A stretch of DNA of 64,000 bases from Bremia lactucae (lineage: Eukaryota > Oomycota > Peronosporomycetes > Peronosporales > Peronosporaceae): the NCBI RefSeq assembly GCF_004359215.1, contig NC_090611.1, positions 2,797,461-2,861,460 on the forward strand, in the 5' to 3' direction. Every line of letters starts with the position of its first letter. Within the stretch, counting starts at the first letter, position 1. Under the pieces are notes generated by a model that was not told the DNA's origin, did no database searches, and worked only from the letters and a program-made list of their open reading frames with translations. Below, one piece after another: positions 21,251-32,330 of the stretch. Made by a program: the position numbers and the translations under genes.

Positions 21251-21781
21251 TATAACGGGCTAAAGATGTCCTAATAATACACAGTCCTCGTTAAGTACAT
21301 TAAGTGTACTTAGGGGGATAACCAATTACTTAAGTAAAGTAATAGACTCAGCACTCGGGTGTGGTTCACATTTGTGACCAACCCTTGTGTATGTGACGCA
21401 CATAGGTGCATTTACATTAGAAGGGATGACGCCCAGCGTCATCCGTTACGCGAGATATCTAGAAAGATATGCTCGCAATACATATTAGTGTTATCTGTAG
21501 AGATGACATTTTGATTAGTAAAAATAGGTATATATATTTAATGCTATTAAATATAAATCAGTCTGAAAACTACTTTCTACTGAGTAAGTGCGCGCGAGGA
21601 GCCGGATTACCGCTCCCTTGACGACACTTTACTAGAGTACTTAGTGCGTTGGGTGAGGTTGCTAACGCGCTCACTACAACTACCTCATTGCACGCAAGAG
21701 AAGCTGGTTAAACCGCTTCCTCGCTGTGCGAGGGTTCGCGTCTAAGAAGAGCGTGGTCGCATTACAACGTGCCTGCCTACA
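21251..21781 (+). repeat. F2 5' LTR
   Basis: 531 bp starting TATAACGGGC (a TG to TA change at the terminus) and ending GCCTACA. The primer binding site TGGTAGCACTT follows at 21784. It opens the F2 element whose 3' LTR is probably 31166-31726. Confidence 0.85.
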
Positions 21782-21783
21782 CT

Positions 21784-21794
21784 TGGTAGCACTT
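21784..21794 (+). promoter_or_regulatory. tRNA primer binding site of the F2 element
   Basis: TGGTAGCACTT lies three bases inside the LTR end. TGGTAGCA is the complement of a tRNA 3' end TGCTA-CCA, as in some initiator Met tRNAs. The exact tRNA was not identified. Confidence 0.7.
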
Positions 21795-21894
21795 GAAATC
21801 CTTCCCACGACCCGCATCTCAACGTGCATACGTGAGGACGAGCCTCAACATCGATTGAGCTCATTTCCCCCACCTCTCCGTACATCATCGGGAG

Positions 21895-22917
21895 GTGGCA
21901 GGGCTTATGGCACAGGGACTTGGTGAACAAGCTCTGGCCAGGCTCCTAAGTAGTTCTCCTGAGCAACATGTTGCTCAGTTGGAGCTGTTTGAGACGTTCG
22001 TGCTCGGACAACGAAAGGTCGCGTCCGAGGCACGAAGCCATGCTGCGGCGGAGTCCGTTACTCAGACTCAGGATGAGCTGAGGCATGAGCAGGCTCGGAG
22101 CGAGGCTCTCAACAGGACTGTTGAGATGCTATCTGCCCGGCCGCATCAGCCGAGGCCCATTCGGATGGACCCGCCCAAGTTTCGATGGAACTGCAGCGCA
22201 CAAGATTGTCCTCTGGCTGTTAGCCGTGTGGCAATGCGGTGTCGCGATGCTCATCGAGGACGACAGCCGGATGGTGTCGTACGCCATGTCGCGCCTGCGT
22301 GGTAAGGCCTCAGAGTGGGCTTACCCGGCGCTTATGGCGGACGTAAAGGCGTTCCCTACATGGACGATCTTTAAGACAAAGATTCGCTCCATGTACTAGC
22401 CGCCGAACAACGAAGTGATCTTCAGGCGCGCTTCTTTGGAGCGCTTTAGGCGAAGCGATCTCTGCAAGAGTATGTGCAAGAGATGCGCTCGCTGTCGGTG
22501 TCTTACCGTAGGTCCGATTCCGGAGCACGTTAAGATGCCCACGTTTATGGATGGACTACAGCATGGCCCATCTTGATAGGCCGTTTTCAGATAGGCCGTC
22601 GACGATCGTAGAGGCAATCCAAATTGCCTTCGTTGAGGAGCAATCCCTACAACAGTGCCTCGGCGACAGCTTGGTATAAGCCGTCGGCCGAGAAGTCAGA
22701 TACCACTCCCATGGAGTTGGGCAATGCAGACGTAGTCTGCTATAAATGCGGCAAGCGCAGTCATATGATGGCTCGCTGCTATGCCAGGGTCCCTGCTGGT
22801 GCGAAGACGCCTAGCAAGAGGTCTCCCTACACAAAGGGCGATGGCAAGAACCAGCGTGCGAGACGCATGAGTTCTGCAATGACCACTGAGGGGTCGGGAA
22901 ATGCAGGAGCGCAGTAG
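21895..22917 (+). pseudogene. F2 gag
   Basis: The N-terminal part (21895-22200) has a helical region (LELFETFVLGQRKVASEARS, QDELRHEQARSEALNRTVEM), then IRMDPPKF, the usual capsid opening. Frameshifts at about 22195 and 22400 move the frame (RMVSYAMSRLRGKASEWAYP is read in frame +2). The nucleocapsid (22624-22917) has TTPMELGNADVVC and the CCHC knuckle C-Y-K-C-x4-H-x4-C, complete. It ends with a stop at 22917; pol begins in another frame. Confidence 0.85.
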
Positions 22918-22970
22918 GGGCGGGATGTTCTACTGACACGGACTCTGAAGCTACCCCTAAGTTCAGAGTT

Positions 22971-23865
22971 GTGGAACAAATGGGTAGCATAGTCGCTGAG
23001 GTCTCGGAATTTCGGACCTCAACCCTGCTGGTCTATAGCGCTCATGTAAGAGGCTATGACCAGGTGATGACCCTCCTAGTGAATTCGGGTGCATCACAAA
23101 ATTTTGTGAAACTCGTGGCTCTAAAACAGAGACCGGCGACGTTTGAGTCGCTTTCCCAGGATGGCAAGCGAGAAGAAGCGACCGTTCATTTAGCGAACGG
23201 CGCATTCGATAAGTCTGAGGGAGTTCATGTAGAACTCGCCTGCATCATTAGTGACTTATTTTGTAGAGAGAAGTTCACATTACTAGGTATGGAGAATCCG
23301 TATGACCTCATCCTTGGCATACCATGGTTAACAAAACACCAACCATGGATAGACTGGCGTACACGCACAGTTGCGAACTCTATGCAGGACACCGAAAAGG
23401 ATGTGCTCCTGCGAGAGTCGTATGCAACTGATGTCGTGTCGAATACAGTTGAGGGCTCGTTGGCGGGATGTCTAACGTCTCCAAAACCTACCCAGCTCGT
23501 GGAGACTGGGGTAGTGAAAAGGACGATAACAAGTAGTCATGCGTCCAAATGTCCTGCACAGAGCCAAAAGCCTGTGGCAGTAGAGAAAAGCAATGACACC
23601 CGCTTCCCAGTCAAAGGTCGTGGAGACTCATCGAACGAGTACCCGACAGCTTAGGACGATCAAAGGCACATCTAAACGAGTGACCTTTGGATCAGTATCG
23701 ATTAAAGAAGACGGGCCTTCGAACGAGGTGTTTGAGGCCGTCAAAGATAAAATTGCGGAGGTATCCTCCGTTGAGATGCTCCGGCAAGTCTTAGAATCTG
23801 CTAAGGAGATAGTAAATTTCCCGGAGATGTCGTGGGATCTGTTTCTTGCCAAATTAAAGGAATGA
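22971..23865 (+). pseudogene. F2 protease and linker, unit 1
   Basis: The frame at 22971-23654 contains VMTLLVNSGASQNFVK, the protease active-site loop, with Asn in place of the catalytic Asp, so the enzyme should be dead. The flap and C-terminal motif MENPYDLILGIPWLTKHQPW is intact. A frameshift near 23640 leads into the acidic linker (23593-23865), which ends SWDLFLAKLKE followed by a stop. The same changes occur in unit 2. Confidence 0.85.
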
Positions 23866-24840
23866 AAGATCCACGAAATAGTCGCACCAGTTCCAGAAGA
23901 GAACTTGGTGGACTGTTGCTCGTCGTCCACAATGGACGAGAGCGTCCTAGAAACGGACAAAAAGAAGCGGTTCGCTGCTCAAGGCTCGAATGCCTTGAGA
24001 TACAGTCCAATCTTTGAGGTTCTGTGGAAACATCGCGATGTGTTCCCAGAAGAAGTGCCGAGCCGCCTACACCAGATAGGGGCATCAAGCACGAGATTGA
24101 TCTCGAACCTGGCACCAAGTATTGTGCGACCAGGCAATGGTCGTTGCCGAAGAACAAGTCAATTACATCGATGAGTTCTTCGACAAACGAGCCAAGGCGG
24201 GACATGTGCGTGAGAGCAAATCGCCTTACTGCAGCCCGACCTTTTATGTGCGTAAAGCTACAGGTGGATGGCGCGTGGTTCATGCTTACAATAAGCTGAA
24301 AACGGCAACCATACCGGCGCAAACATCAATCCCGGGGAAAGATGTCTTGTTGAACTCCATGGAAAAGTCACCTATCTTATCCGCGTTGGATTTTAAGGAT
24401 GGCTTCTTTCAGGTAAACATGAGAGAGTCCGATGTAGTCAAAACGGCAGTAGGCACCCCAAGCGGTAGGCTTTGGGACTGGATTGTGATGCTTCAAGGGT
24501 TCAAAAAAGGAACCGGCGACATTCAACCGAGTGGTGGCTCACGTGATGCGTCAGCACAGTGCCTACTCGCTCCATTACTTTGACGATGTATTCGTGCATT
24601 GTAGGGACGAGGACGGGCTGACCGTAATAGAGACGCACAAGCGTCATTTAGACATTTAGACGCTGTGTTGCAGACTTTGAAGGACGCCCAATTGTACGTC
24701 AACTTGCAAAAGTGCGTCAAAGGGGTCCCTGGGAAACCTATGCTGGGTTGCATCGTAGGTACACATGGTGTACGAGCAGACCCAGACAAGGTAAAATCAG
24801 TAAAGGAATGGCCAATTCCACGGCATTTGAAAGATTAGCG
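23866..24840 (+). pseudogene. F2 reverse transcriptase, unit 1
   Basis: The RT fingers and palm read EEQVNYIDEFFDKRAKAGHV, SPTFYVRKATGGWRVVHAYN, ALDFKDGFFQVNM. A frameshift near 24500 moves the polymerase box to another frame, where YFDDVFVH is intact at 24576-24587. In-frame stops follow. The catalytic aspartates (LDF and YFDD) are kept although the frame is broken. Confidence 0.85.
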
Positions 24841-24886
24841 CCAGTTCCTTGGGCTCGCTAATTACTTGCATTGCTTTAGCAAGAAT

Positions 24887-24887
24887 N
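24887..24887. other. Ambiguous base N at duplication junction
   Basis: The single undetermined base in the window sits exactly where unit 1 ends and unit 2 begins, inside AAGAATNTAAATGCGG. Confidence 0.98.
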
Positions 24888-25115
24888 TAAATGCGGCAAG
24901 CGCGGCCATATGATGGCTCGCTGCTATGCCAGGGTCCCTGCTGGGGCAAAGATGCCCAGCAAGAGGACTCCCTTCCCAAAGGGCGATGGCAAGAACCAGC
25001 GTGCGAGACGCATGAGTTCTGCATCGACCACTGAGGGGTCGGGAAATGCAGGAGCGCAGTAGGGGCGGGATGCCCTACTGACGCGGACTCTGAAGCTACC
25101 CCTAAGTTCAGAGTT

Positions 25116-26985
25116 GTGGAACAAATGGGTAGCATAGTCGCTGAGGTCTCGGAATTTCGGACCTCAACCCTGCTGGTCTATAGCGCTCATGTAAGAGGCT
25201 ATGACCAGGTGATGACCCTCCTAGTGAATTCGGGTGCATCACAAAATTTTGTGAAACTCGTGGCTCTAAAACAGAGACCGGCGACGTTTGAGTCGCTTTC
25301 CCAGGATGGCAAGCGAGAAGAAGCGACCGTTCATTTAGCGAACGGCGCATTCGATAAGTCTGAGGGAGTTCATGTAGAACTCGCCTGCATCATTAGTGAC
25401 TTATTTTGTAGAGAGAAGTTCACATTACTAGGTATGGAGAATCCGTATGACCTCATCCTTGGCATACCATGGTTAACAAAACACCAACCATGGATAGACT
25501 GGCGTACACGCACAGTTGCGAACTCTATGCAGGACACCGAAAAGGATGTGCTCCTGCGAGAGTCGTATGCAACTGATGTCGTGTCGAATACAGTTGAGGG
25601 CTCGTTGGCGGGATGTCTAACGTCTCCAAAACCTACCCAGCTCGTGGAGACTGGGGTAGTGAAAAGGACGATAACAAGTAGTCATGCGTCCAAATGTCCT
25701 GCACAGAGCCAAAAGCCTGTGGCAGTAGAGAAAAGCAATGACACCCGCTTCCCAGTCAAAGGTCGTGGAGACTCATCGAACGAGTACCCGACAGCTTAGG
25801 ACGATCAAAGGCACATCTAAACGAGTGACCTTTGGATCAGTATCGATTAAAGAAGACGGGCCTTCGAACGAGGTGTTTGAGGCCGTCAAAGATAAAATTG
25901 CGGAGGTATCCTCCGTTGAGATGCTCCGGCAAGTCTTAGAATCTGCTAAGGAGATAGTAAATTTCCCGGAGATGTCGTGGGATCTGTTTCTTGCCAAATT
26001 AAAGGAATGAAAGATCCACGAAATAGTCGCACCAGTTCCAGAAGAGAACTTGGTGGACTGTTGCTCGTCGTCCACAATGGACGAGAGCGTCCTAGAAACG
26101 GACAAAAAGAAGCGGTACGCTGCTCAAGGCTGGGATGCCTTGAGATACAGTCCGATCTTTGAGGTTCTGTGGAAACATCGCGATGTGTTCCCAGAAGAAG
26201 TGCCGAGCCGCCTACACCAGATAGGGGCATCAAGCACGAGATTGATCTCGAACCTGGCACCAAGTATTGTGCGACCAGGCAATGGTCGTTGCCGAAGAAC
26301 AAGTCAATTACATCGATGAGTTCTTCGACAAACGAGCCAAGGCGGGACATGTGCGTGAGAGCAAATCGCCTTACTGCAGCCCGACCTTTTATGTGCGTAA
26401 AGCTACAGGTGGATGGCGCGTGGTTCATGCTTACAATAAGCTGAAAACGGCAACCATACCGGCGCAAACATCAATCCCGGGGAAAGATGTCTTGTTGAAC
26501 TCCATGGAAAAGTCACCTATCTTATCCGCGTTGGATTTTAAGGATGGCTTCTTTCAGGTAAACATGAGAGAGTCCGATGTAGTCAAAACGGCAGTAGGCA
26601 CCCCAAGCGGTAGGCTTTGGGACTGGATTGTGATGCTTCAAGGGTTCAAAAAAGGAACCGGCGACATTCAACCGAGTGGTGGCTCACGTGATGCGTCGGC
26701 ACAGTGCCTACTCGCTCCATTACTTTGACGATGTATTCGTGCATTGTAGGGACGAGGACGGGCTGACCGTAATAGAGACGCACAAGCGTCATTTAGACAT
26801 TTAGACGCTGTGTTGCAGACTTTGAAGGACGCCCAATTGTACGTCAACTTGCAAAAGTGCGTCAAAGGGGTCCCTGGGAAACCTATGCTGGGTTGCATCG
26901 TAGGTACACATGGTGTACGAGCAGACCCAGACAAGGTAAAATCAGTAAAGGAATGGCCAATTCCACGGCATTTGAAAGATTAGCG
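25116..26985 (+). pseudogene. F2 protease-linker-RT, unit 2
   Basis: Carries the same lesions as unit 1: NSGAS protease, frameshift before the linker, RT frameshift, and YFDDVFVH at 26721-26732. Differences from unit 1 include the stretch around 26115-26155 (YAAQGWDALRYS against FAAQGSNALRYS). Confidence 0.85.
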
Positions 26986-27081
26986 CCAGTTCCTTGGGCT
27001 CGCTAATTACTTGCATTGCTTTAGCAAGAATTATGCTGAGAAAATCAAGCTCTTGTCTGACCACCTTAAAAAGGACGCATA

Positions 27082-27591
27082 ATGAGTTTGGTTGTAAGGT
27101 CAAGAAAATGCTTTCACATCGGTGAAGCAATATCTTATATAGACGCCGGTCTTGGCATTGCCAGACGCGATAAGCCCTTTAGCGTCGTCTGCGATACAAC
27201 ATTTTTTGAAATAGGCAGCGCGCTCATGCAGAAGGATGACGACGGCGTTGACCGTGTCATCTCTCATCAGTCCCGGCTTTTAAAAGCCGCGGAAGTGAAT
27301 TACCCTGTGCATGACAAAGAGCTACATTCAATAAAGTATGCTATTGTCAAGTTTCGGGTGTGCACCGAACCATTTGTGGTTAATACGGATCACGCATCAC
27401 TGCGGACCGCAATAAACTCACCACACCTCTCGCCTAGAATGGCAAGATCGCTTATATTCTTCTCTGCATTTAAATTCAAAGTTGAATATAAGCCGGGTAA
27501 GTCGAATGTCTTGGCTGACGCTTTATCGCGCAGACCAGGCTCTGAGGTAAGACACCAGGAAAGAGTGTCTAGTGCTAAAGTGCAATTATAG
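27082..27591 (+). pseudogene. F2 RNase H
   Basis: A single 169-residue frame with the gypsy RNase H order: RDKPFSVVCDTTFFEIGSAL (first Asp), SRLLKAAEVNYPVHDKELHS (Glu), EPFVVNTDHASLRT (Asp), KSNVLADALSRRP (Asp). Catalytic acids appear present. The connection domain upstream is frameshifted. After 27591 a stop separates it from integrase. Confidence 0.85.
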
Positions 27592-27749
27592 CCGTCAACT
27601 TTGGCAGCCATGAAGGTATACCACGTGACAAGCTCGTTAGCCTCAGATATACAAGAGAGCTACAGTAAGAATAAACATTGTCGTCTGCTGTTGGATCACT
27701 TCGGCAGACGAAAGGTTACCCTTTCGTCGCGCCTGAAGGCTAAGCTAAA

Positions 27750-29113
27750 TCGCTTTAGCTACAGCGATCGACTGTAATGGCATTAGCTGTCACCTTGATC
27801 CCTTGAGAATCTATGTTCCCCATGACACGGATCTCAAGCTGATGATCCTTGCATCATCAGCTGTCACCTTGTGATCCCTTGAGAATCTATGTACCCCATG
27901 ACACAGATCTCAAGCTGATGATCCTTCACGAGCTCTATGATGCGCCATCTAGTGGGCATCTTCGCCGTGAAAAGACATTATTGCGAGAGTCAGAGGAATT
28001 TGGGTGGCCACACTTATATAGATGGGTGGCCAACTACATTCGCTCTTGCGAATAGCGTCAGCGCGTTAACCTTGCACCGTCCAGCTACTGAAGCGCTACC
28101 GATTCCAACGGATTGTTCGAAGTCAGTAAGTCTAAATTTCATGTTTGGAATGCCGCCCGAACACAATTGTCGGATGGAGCGCGTCGTCTTTGTAGACAGA
28201 CTGATCAAGATGGTGCATTTAGCACCATGTAAAACATTGATCACAGACAAGGAGGCAGCAACTCTCTTGTGTCTGGGTAACGTATACTGACTTCACGGGA
28301 TGCCCGAGTCCATAGTATCGGACCCCGGGATCCACGTTTTACGTCTGGTTTTTGGCACATGTGCTTGAACTGCTACGAAGCAGGCTTCGCATATCGACTG
28401 CAGATCATCCCTTGACCGATGGCCAAACAGAACGTGCCAATTGGGTCGTGGCGAATGTATTACGCTCGATAGCGACTCTTAAAGAATGGAGGAAACAATT
28501 GCCCTTTGTGGAGTTCGCTATAAATAACAGTGTCCGCGCCAGTCCGGGTGAGACCGTTTTATATTAATGGACTGCGCCATCCTCGGACGCCAGTCTTAGT
28601 GGGGGAGGACCCCTCACTATGCTCGGTGCGAAAGAAGGACAATGTTTTGTCAATATGACGATGACCCGCGAGGGTATCATGTCAAAGACAGAAGCTTGCA
28701 ATAGGGAATTTAATGGTTTGGCAGTGGTCAGTATGGAGTCACCGCAAGGAATGCCTGTGCTCCAAAATAATAACGATGTTTTGTTAATGTCAACTACGTC
28801 CTGTGAACGACAATTAGGCGGTGTAGTAGGCTTTTTGGATGCCAAAAGTGTGAGCGAAGCTCAACGTTTTGTGGATTAGCGATTAGCCATTACACGAAAA
28901 GTTCGTGACGCGATGGCAAGCGCACAGGAGAAACAAAAAGGATTTGCTGACCGATATGGTCGCAGAAAAAATGGGCGCTTTGATGTTGGACATAAAGTAC
29001 TGTTAAGTACTGCTACTTTACCTAAAATGCAATTTCTGTACTACCTGGAGGTAATACGAAATTATTACCACGTTGCATTGGGCCATTTACTATGGTGGAG
29101 ACCTAAGTTATAG
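27750..29113 (+). pseudogene. F2 integrase
   Basis: The zinc-binding part (27849-28055) reads LHELYDAPSSGHLRREKTLL. The core is frameshifted (VFVDRLIKMVHLAPCKTLIT at about 28188-28246). STADHPLTDGQTERANWVV at about 28394 holds the catalytic Glu. The C-terminal part (28619-29113) has stops at 28877 and later frameshifts. It aligns with 1-975. Confidence 0.85.
27785..27930 (+). repeat. ~74-bp tandem duplication at integrase start
   Basis: AGCTGTCACCTTGATCCC at 27785 recurs as AGCTGTCACCTTGTGATCCC at 27859, and both units continue into LRIYVPHDTDLKL-coding sequence. It duplicates the entry to the integrase zinc domain. Confidence 0.85.
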
Positions 29114-29118
29114 GCTCA

Positions 29119-29237
29119 CCCTCCCGCCATACGTGAAGACGCTACATGGGTCGTCTTACATGAAGACGCAACCCGTCTCTTACGTGGGCCGTCTTACATG
29201 AAGACGCAACCCGTATTTTACGTGGGACGTTTAAAAC
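29119..29237 (+). repeat. Short tandem repeats at integrase C-terminus
   Basis: Three imperfect head-to-tail units of about 40 bp built on GTCTTACATGAAGACGCAAC and TTACGTGGGCCGTC. They repeat the KTxPVxYVGRL-coding end of integrase. Confidence 0.8.
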
Positions 29238-31158
29238 GTAATGTAAACCCAAATGAGTCACATATCCCAAACAGATGGTGGAGAGGAGCGAGGCGTAAGA
29301 CTTGCCTCCGATTTCCTCTCTCCATGGGAACGTAAAGTACTTGGAGAGCGAGGGATCCAGCATCAATTTCTCCAAGATGTCCAGCCGAAGTTTTAAACGT
29401 TCATTACCTTGACAATCCTTCGCGCGGACATCATTAAGATCCGAGGTCAGTCGCAAAGCTTGACCCTCGAGATCCCCAATACGTCGTTCAGCAGCGTTTA
29501 ACGCCTGCGACTGAGTGGACAAAGGTTAGACAGCCGCGAGTAGGTTGGCGAATTCGACACTCCTATCGGGCGCCGCCTGCACTGATGGATGCAGGTGGGA
29601 ACCAACGCTTCCTTGTTGGGAGGTTGCTTGCCCACCGCTCCGTGAGGCAAAGTATCAAATCCTCGTCCAGTAGAGAGGTTTTCCGAAGCGTTTTGACTCT
29701 TGGGAGCCGATCGATACCCTACGTATTGAAGTGCCCGGCTTGATGGCTGCCTATGAAAAGGAGTACCAGCTGAGGTCTCTTCCTAGTCTCAAATGGACTA
29801 GCAGGAGTAGCGTAGTGAGAAGAAACAGGGGGTACAGTACCACCCATGATTTCAAGCGGGCGAAATTAATTCGCTGACACCGCTGTTTCATCGCATCGTA
29901 ATGCGGTTGGAAGCGGCGCGTAAGTCCAACGCCTATTGATCGGGCGTTTTATTTGAGCGCAACATGACCAGGATCGGACGCCCAAGCGATTTCCCCTGAG
30001 ACTTCCAAGAATTATGGACCGCATAATAATTATGAGCATCTGCAATATCGCGCTCTAGGAGCGACGCTCAAGGCCCATTGGCATTTGTCAATTTCATCGA
30101 GCGGGAACTCAGCCGACGATATTCGAGGTAAGTCAACATCATCGTGTTGACAGCTCGCCGTCATTATTATAGCGTGCATGCTGCCAAACGTAGATCTCTG
30201 CTCGGATGTCTCTATTTGCATCGCCACTGTAGTCGTTACCGACGGCTGTGCACAAGCACAGACCGCGTCGAAGGTCCACCATGCCTGTTTAAATTGCCGT
30301 ACTTATTTTGCCTGTTCGAATTGCCATACTAATTTTGCCTGTTTCAATTCCCATACTAGTGTTATTGTATAGGAGTGAGCTGGGTGAGAAGGTATGCTAA
30401 AGGATTTTAAGTACCTTTGCTGTTAAAACCGAGCTTAATTCGACAGCTTTAGTATAGAAGATTAAATACATTGAGTCGGAGGGGGCATGAGTCATTCACA
30501 TAGCCACGTTCGATACGACTGGCTAGTGACACCGACTGATTACGTTCACGTGTCGTCAGCGGAGCTTTAGGCTCAGGCTCTTCTATGTCGGAACCATTAT
30601 GATAATGGTGTGAGTATAAGACGTTGAGGTTTCACCCAACGGAGAAGCATCTGCATCTCTATGGGCAGTGCTCTCATTCATGGTCACTGCGCTAGCCAGC
30701 GCAGACGAAGAGACAGGATTAGTAAATGTTGCTGTCTCAAAACGGGTTGAGATGGGAGACGATTGGATGCGCGTTGACGCGCCACCACGCGCTTATCATC
30801 ACTACGCAGAGAAGGAGTCTATTTATTGTAATCGACAATGAGCGACGGATCTACATCTGCACTGCGTAAGTGAGATAAATCCTTGAGCCCAGTAACGCGA
30901 CAGCGGAAGTAGCTGTCGGCGTTTCAACTGAGGTATTAGGCCCCGGCGGCGTGTTAGCGCGGCGCGCGCGCATCGCGCGTGGTTATGTGGCTGTCTTTGC
31001 CGACGACCCACCAGCTTTGCCCCTTTGAGGTAGCATATTCTGCACCGTGTGAAACACAGGTAGCAAGATAGAATGAGAGAACCAAGCGGCGCGTAAAGCA
31101 GCTCGCTGTTTCTCGGTCCAATTTGACGAATTTGCTAAGTGTAATTCGCTTTTAAAGA
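29142..31158 (-). pseudogene. Antisense ORF module of the F2 element
   Basis: Between integrase and 3' LTR the opposite strand holds a ~2-kb decayed coding region. Near the LTR (31150-30990) it reads NWTEKQRAALRAAWFSHSIL, LPVFHTVQNMLPQRGKAG, up to a stop. Around 30610-30490 it reads NGSDIEEPEPKAPLTTRERN and SLASRIERGYVND. Around 30060-29940 it reads LERDIADAHNYYAVHNSWKS. It ends in a coiled-coil-like stretch at 29522-29410 (LNAAERRIGDLEGQALRLTS). A TAG in the LTR closes the frame upstream. No family is recognised. The sense strand of the same interval has no retroviral-type frame. It could be a captured gene or an accessory gene; how far its expression is real is unknown. Confidence 0.5.
30281..30361. 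repeat. 27-bp tandem repeat, three units
   Basis: GCCTG recurs at 30283, 30310 and 30337 with an exact 27-bp period. On the plus strand it reads as 9-residue units ACLNCRTYF, ACSNCHTNF, ACFNSHTSV. It lies in the antisense module, whose minus frame is poor here. Confidence 0.85.
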
Positions 31159-31165
31159 GGGATGC

Positions 31166-31726
31166 TGTAACGGGCTAACGCCCTATGTTACACAATCCGC
31201 GTTAAGTACACTTTGCGTACTTAAGGGGTGACCAATTACTTAAGGGGTGACCAATTACTTAAGTGATGTAATTGTACCTACCACTTGGTTTTGGTTCACA
31301 TTGTGAACCCACCTTTGTGTATGTGATGTCCCTGCGGCATTCACATTAGCGGGGTTGACGGCTAGCGTCATCCGTTATGTGAGGTATTCAGAAAGATATG
31401 CTCTCATGCATATCAGTCTCTCGCATATCAGTGTCTATCTACAGAGATGGAATTTTAGGACTGTTAAAAATAGGAATTTATAGTTAATACAATTTAAATA
31501 TAAATCAGTCTGAAAACTACCTCCTTGTTCACAAGTGCACACGTGGAGCCGGATTACCTCTCCCGTGACTTCACTTAAACTAAGGCACTTAGTTTGTGAG
31601 TGAGGTCGCTTAGGCGCCCACCAACATCCTCACTGCATGTGAAAGAATACGCTCAAACCGCTTCTACGCTGTGCTAAGGTGTGAGCTTAAGTACAGCGTG
31701 GCCGCATTAAGACGTGCCCGCCTACA
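31166..31726 (+). repeat. F2 3' LTR
   Basis: 561 bp from TGTAACGGGC to CGCCTACA, with purine-rich AAAGAGGGATGC just before it as a possible polypurine tract. Same orientation and family as 21251-21781. The flanking pentamers (GCCTT before the 5' LTR, GCAAT after this one) do not match. Confidence 0.85.
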
Positions 31727-32330
31727 GCAATGGTTTTGTAATACAGAAGCTCATTGCGTTGTTAAGGATCTGCACAATTTCGACAATCCTTCTAAGGAAT
31801 GTTGGGATAGATATTTAAGGCAATCCATCAACCCTTTAGGAGCCTTATCTTCTTTATAAGCTCGTCTAAGTCAACGAGTAGTGTTGAAGACGGAACACTT
31901 ATTGTTGCAACAGTGGCCTTATGCTCACTGTTGATTTGCGCAGCCGGCTCAAAATCGGGCCGACGCAAAAGAGCATCAGCGACAACGTTATGTCGTCCTG
32001 GTTTACACTGTACGGAGAAGTTATCATCCGCGAAGAATGACAACCATCTCGCCTTTCTTTGCAGGAGGTGTCGACTGTTTACGGCCGTGCGTAAAGACGC
32101 ATCATCCGTATATATAATGAACGGTATATCTCCCAAGAGATAGACCCTAAACTTAGCCAGTGCGTAGGCGAAGAGTTCTTTCTCATGCACTGGATAGTTG
32201 GGTTTAGCTGGTTGAAGCTGTCGCAATTGATAATAAACGACGCGCTCTGCGCCGTCTGTGTCATATTGCATTAACGCACAGCCGAGTGCAAAATCGCTGG
32301 CGTCATAGACCAAATGAAAAGGTCGGTCTT
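31727..32330 (-). pseudogene. F1 RNase H (minus element), truncated at F2 LTR
   Basis: Minus frame: MVYDASDFALGCALMQYDTD, RQLQPAKPNYPVHEKELFAY, DIPFIIYTDDASLRTAVNSR, GRHNVVADALLRRPDFEP. These are the RNase H blocks in order with their acids. Sequence homologous to the start of integrase continues to about 31763 and then stops at the F2 LTR, so integrase and 3' LTR are missing. Confidence 0.85.

Larger units (their letters stand above)
22742..24886 (+). repeat. Tandem duplication, unit 1 (2145 bp)
   Basis: The segment from the gag zinc knuckle to the RT-RNase H boundary is repeated at 24887-27031 with only scattered single-base differences. The offset is exactly 2145 for every coding block. 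The join carries the only N of the window (24887). Confidence 0.95.
24887..27031 (+). repeat. Tandem duplication, unit 2 (2145 bp)
   Basis: A near-exact copy of 22742-24886. Unit 2 continues smoothly into RNase H, whereas unit 1 ends at the N in the middle of the RT-RNase H connection. Unit 2 therefore has the natural downstream junction and unit 1 the natural upstream one. Confidence 0.95.

Noticed and set aside
23839..23853. LFLAK motif (as in Crinkler effectors) in the F2 linker frame, also in unit 2
   Set aside because: It lies at the end of a transposon linker frame, not after a signal peptide at an N-terminus, so it is a chance match.
30823..31011. Arg-rich 62-residue minus-strand frame
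   Set aside because: It is the shadow of the better antisense frame of the F2 module in a GC-rich stretch.
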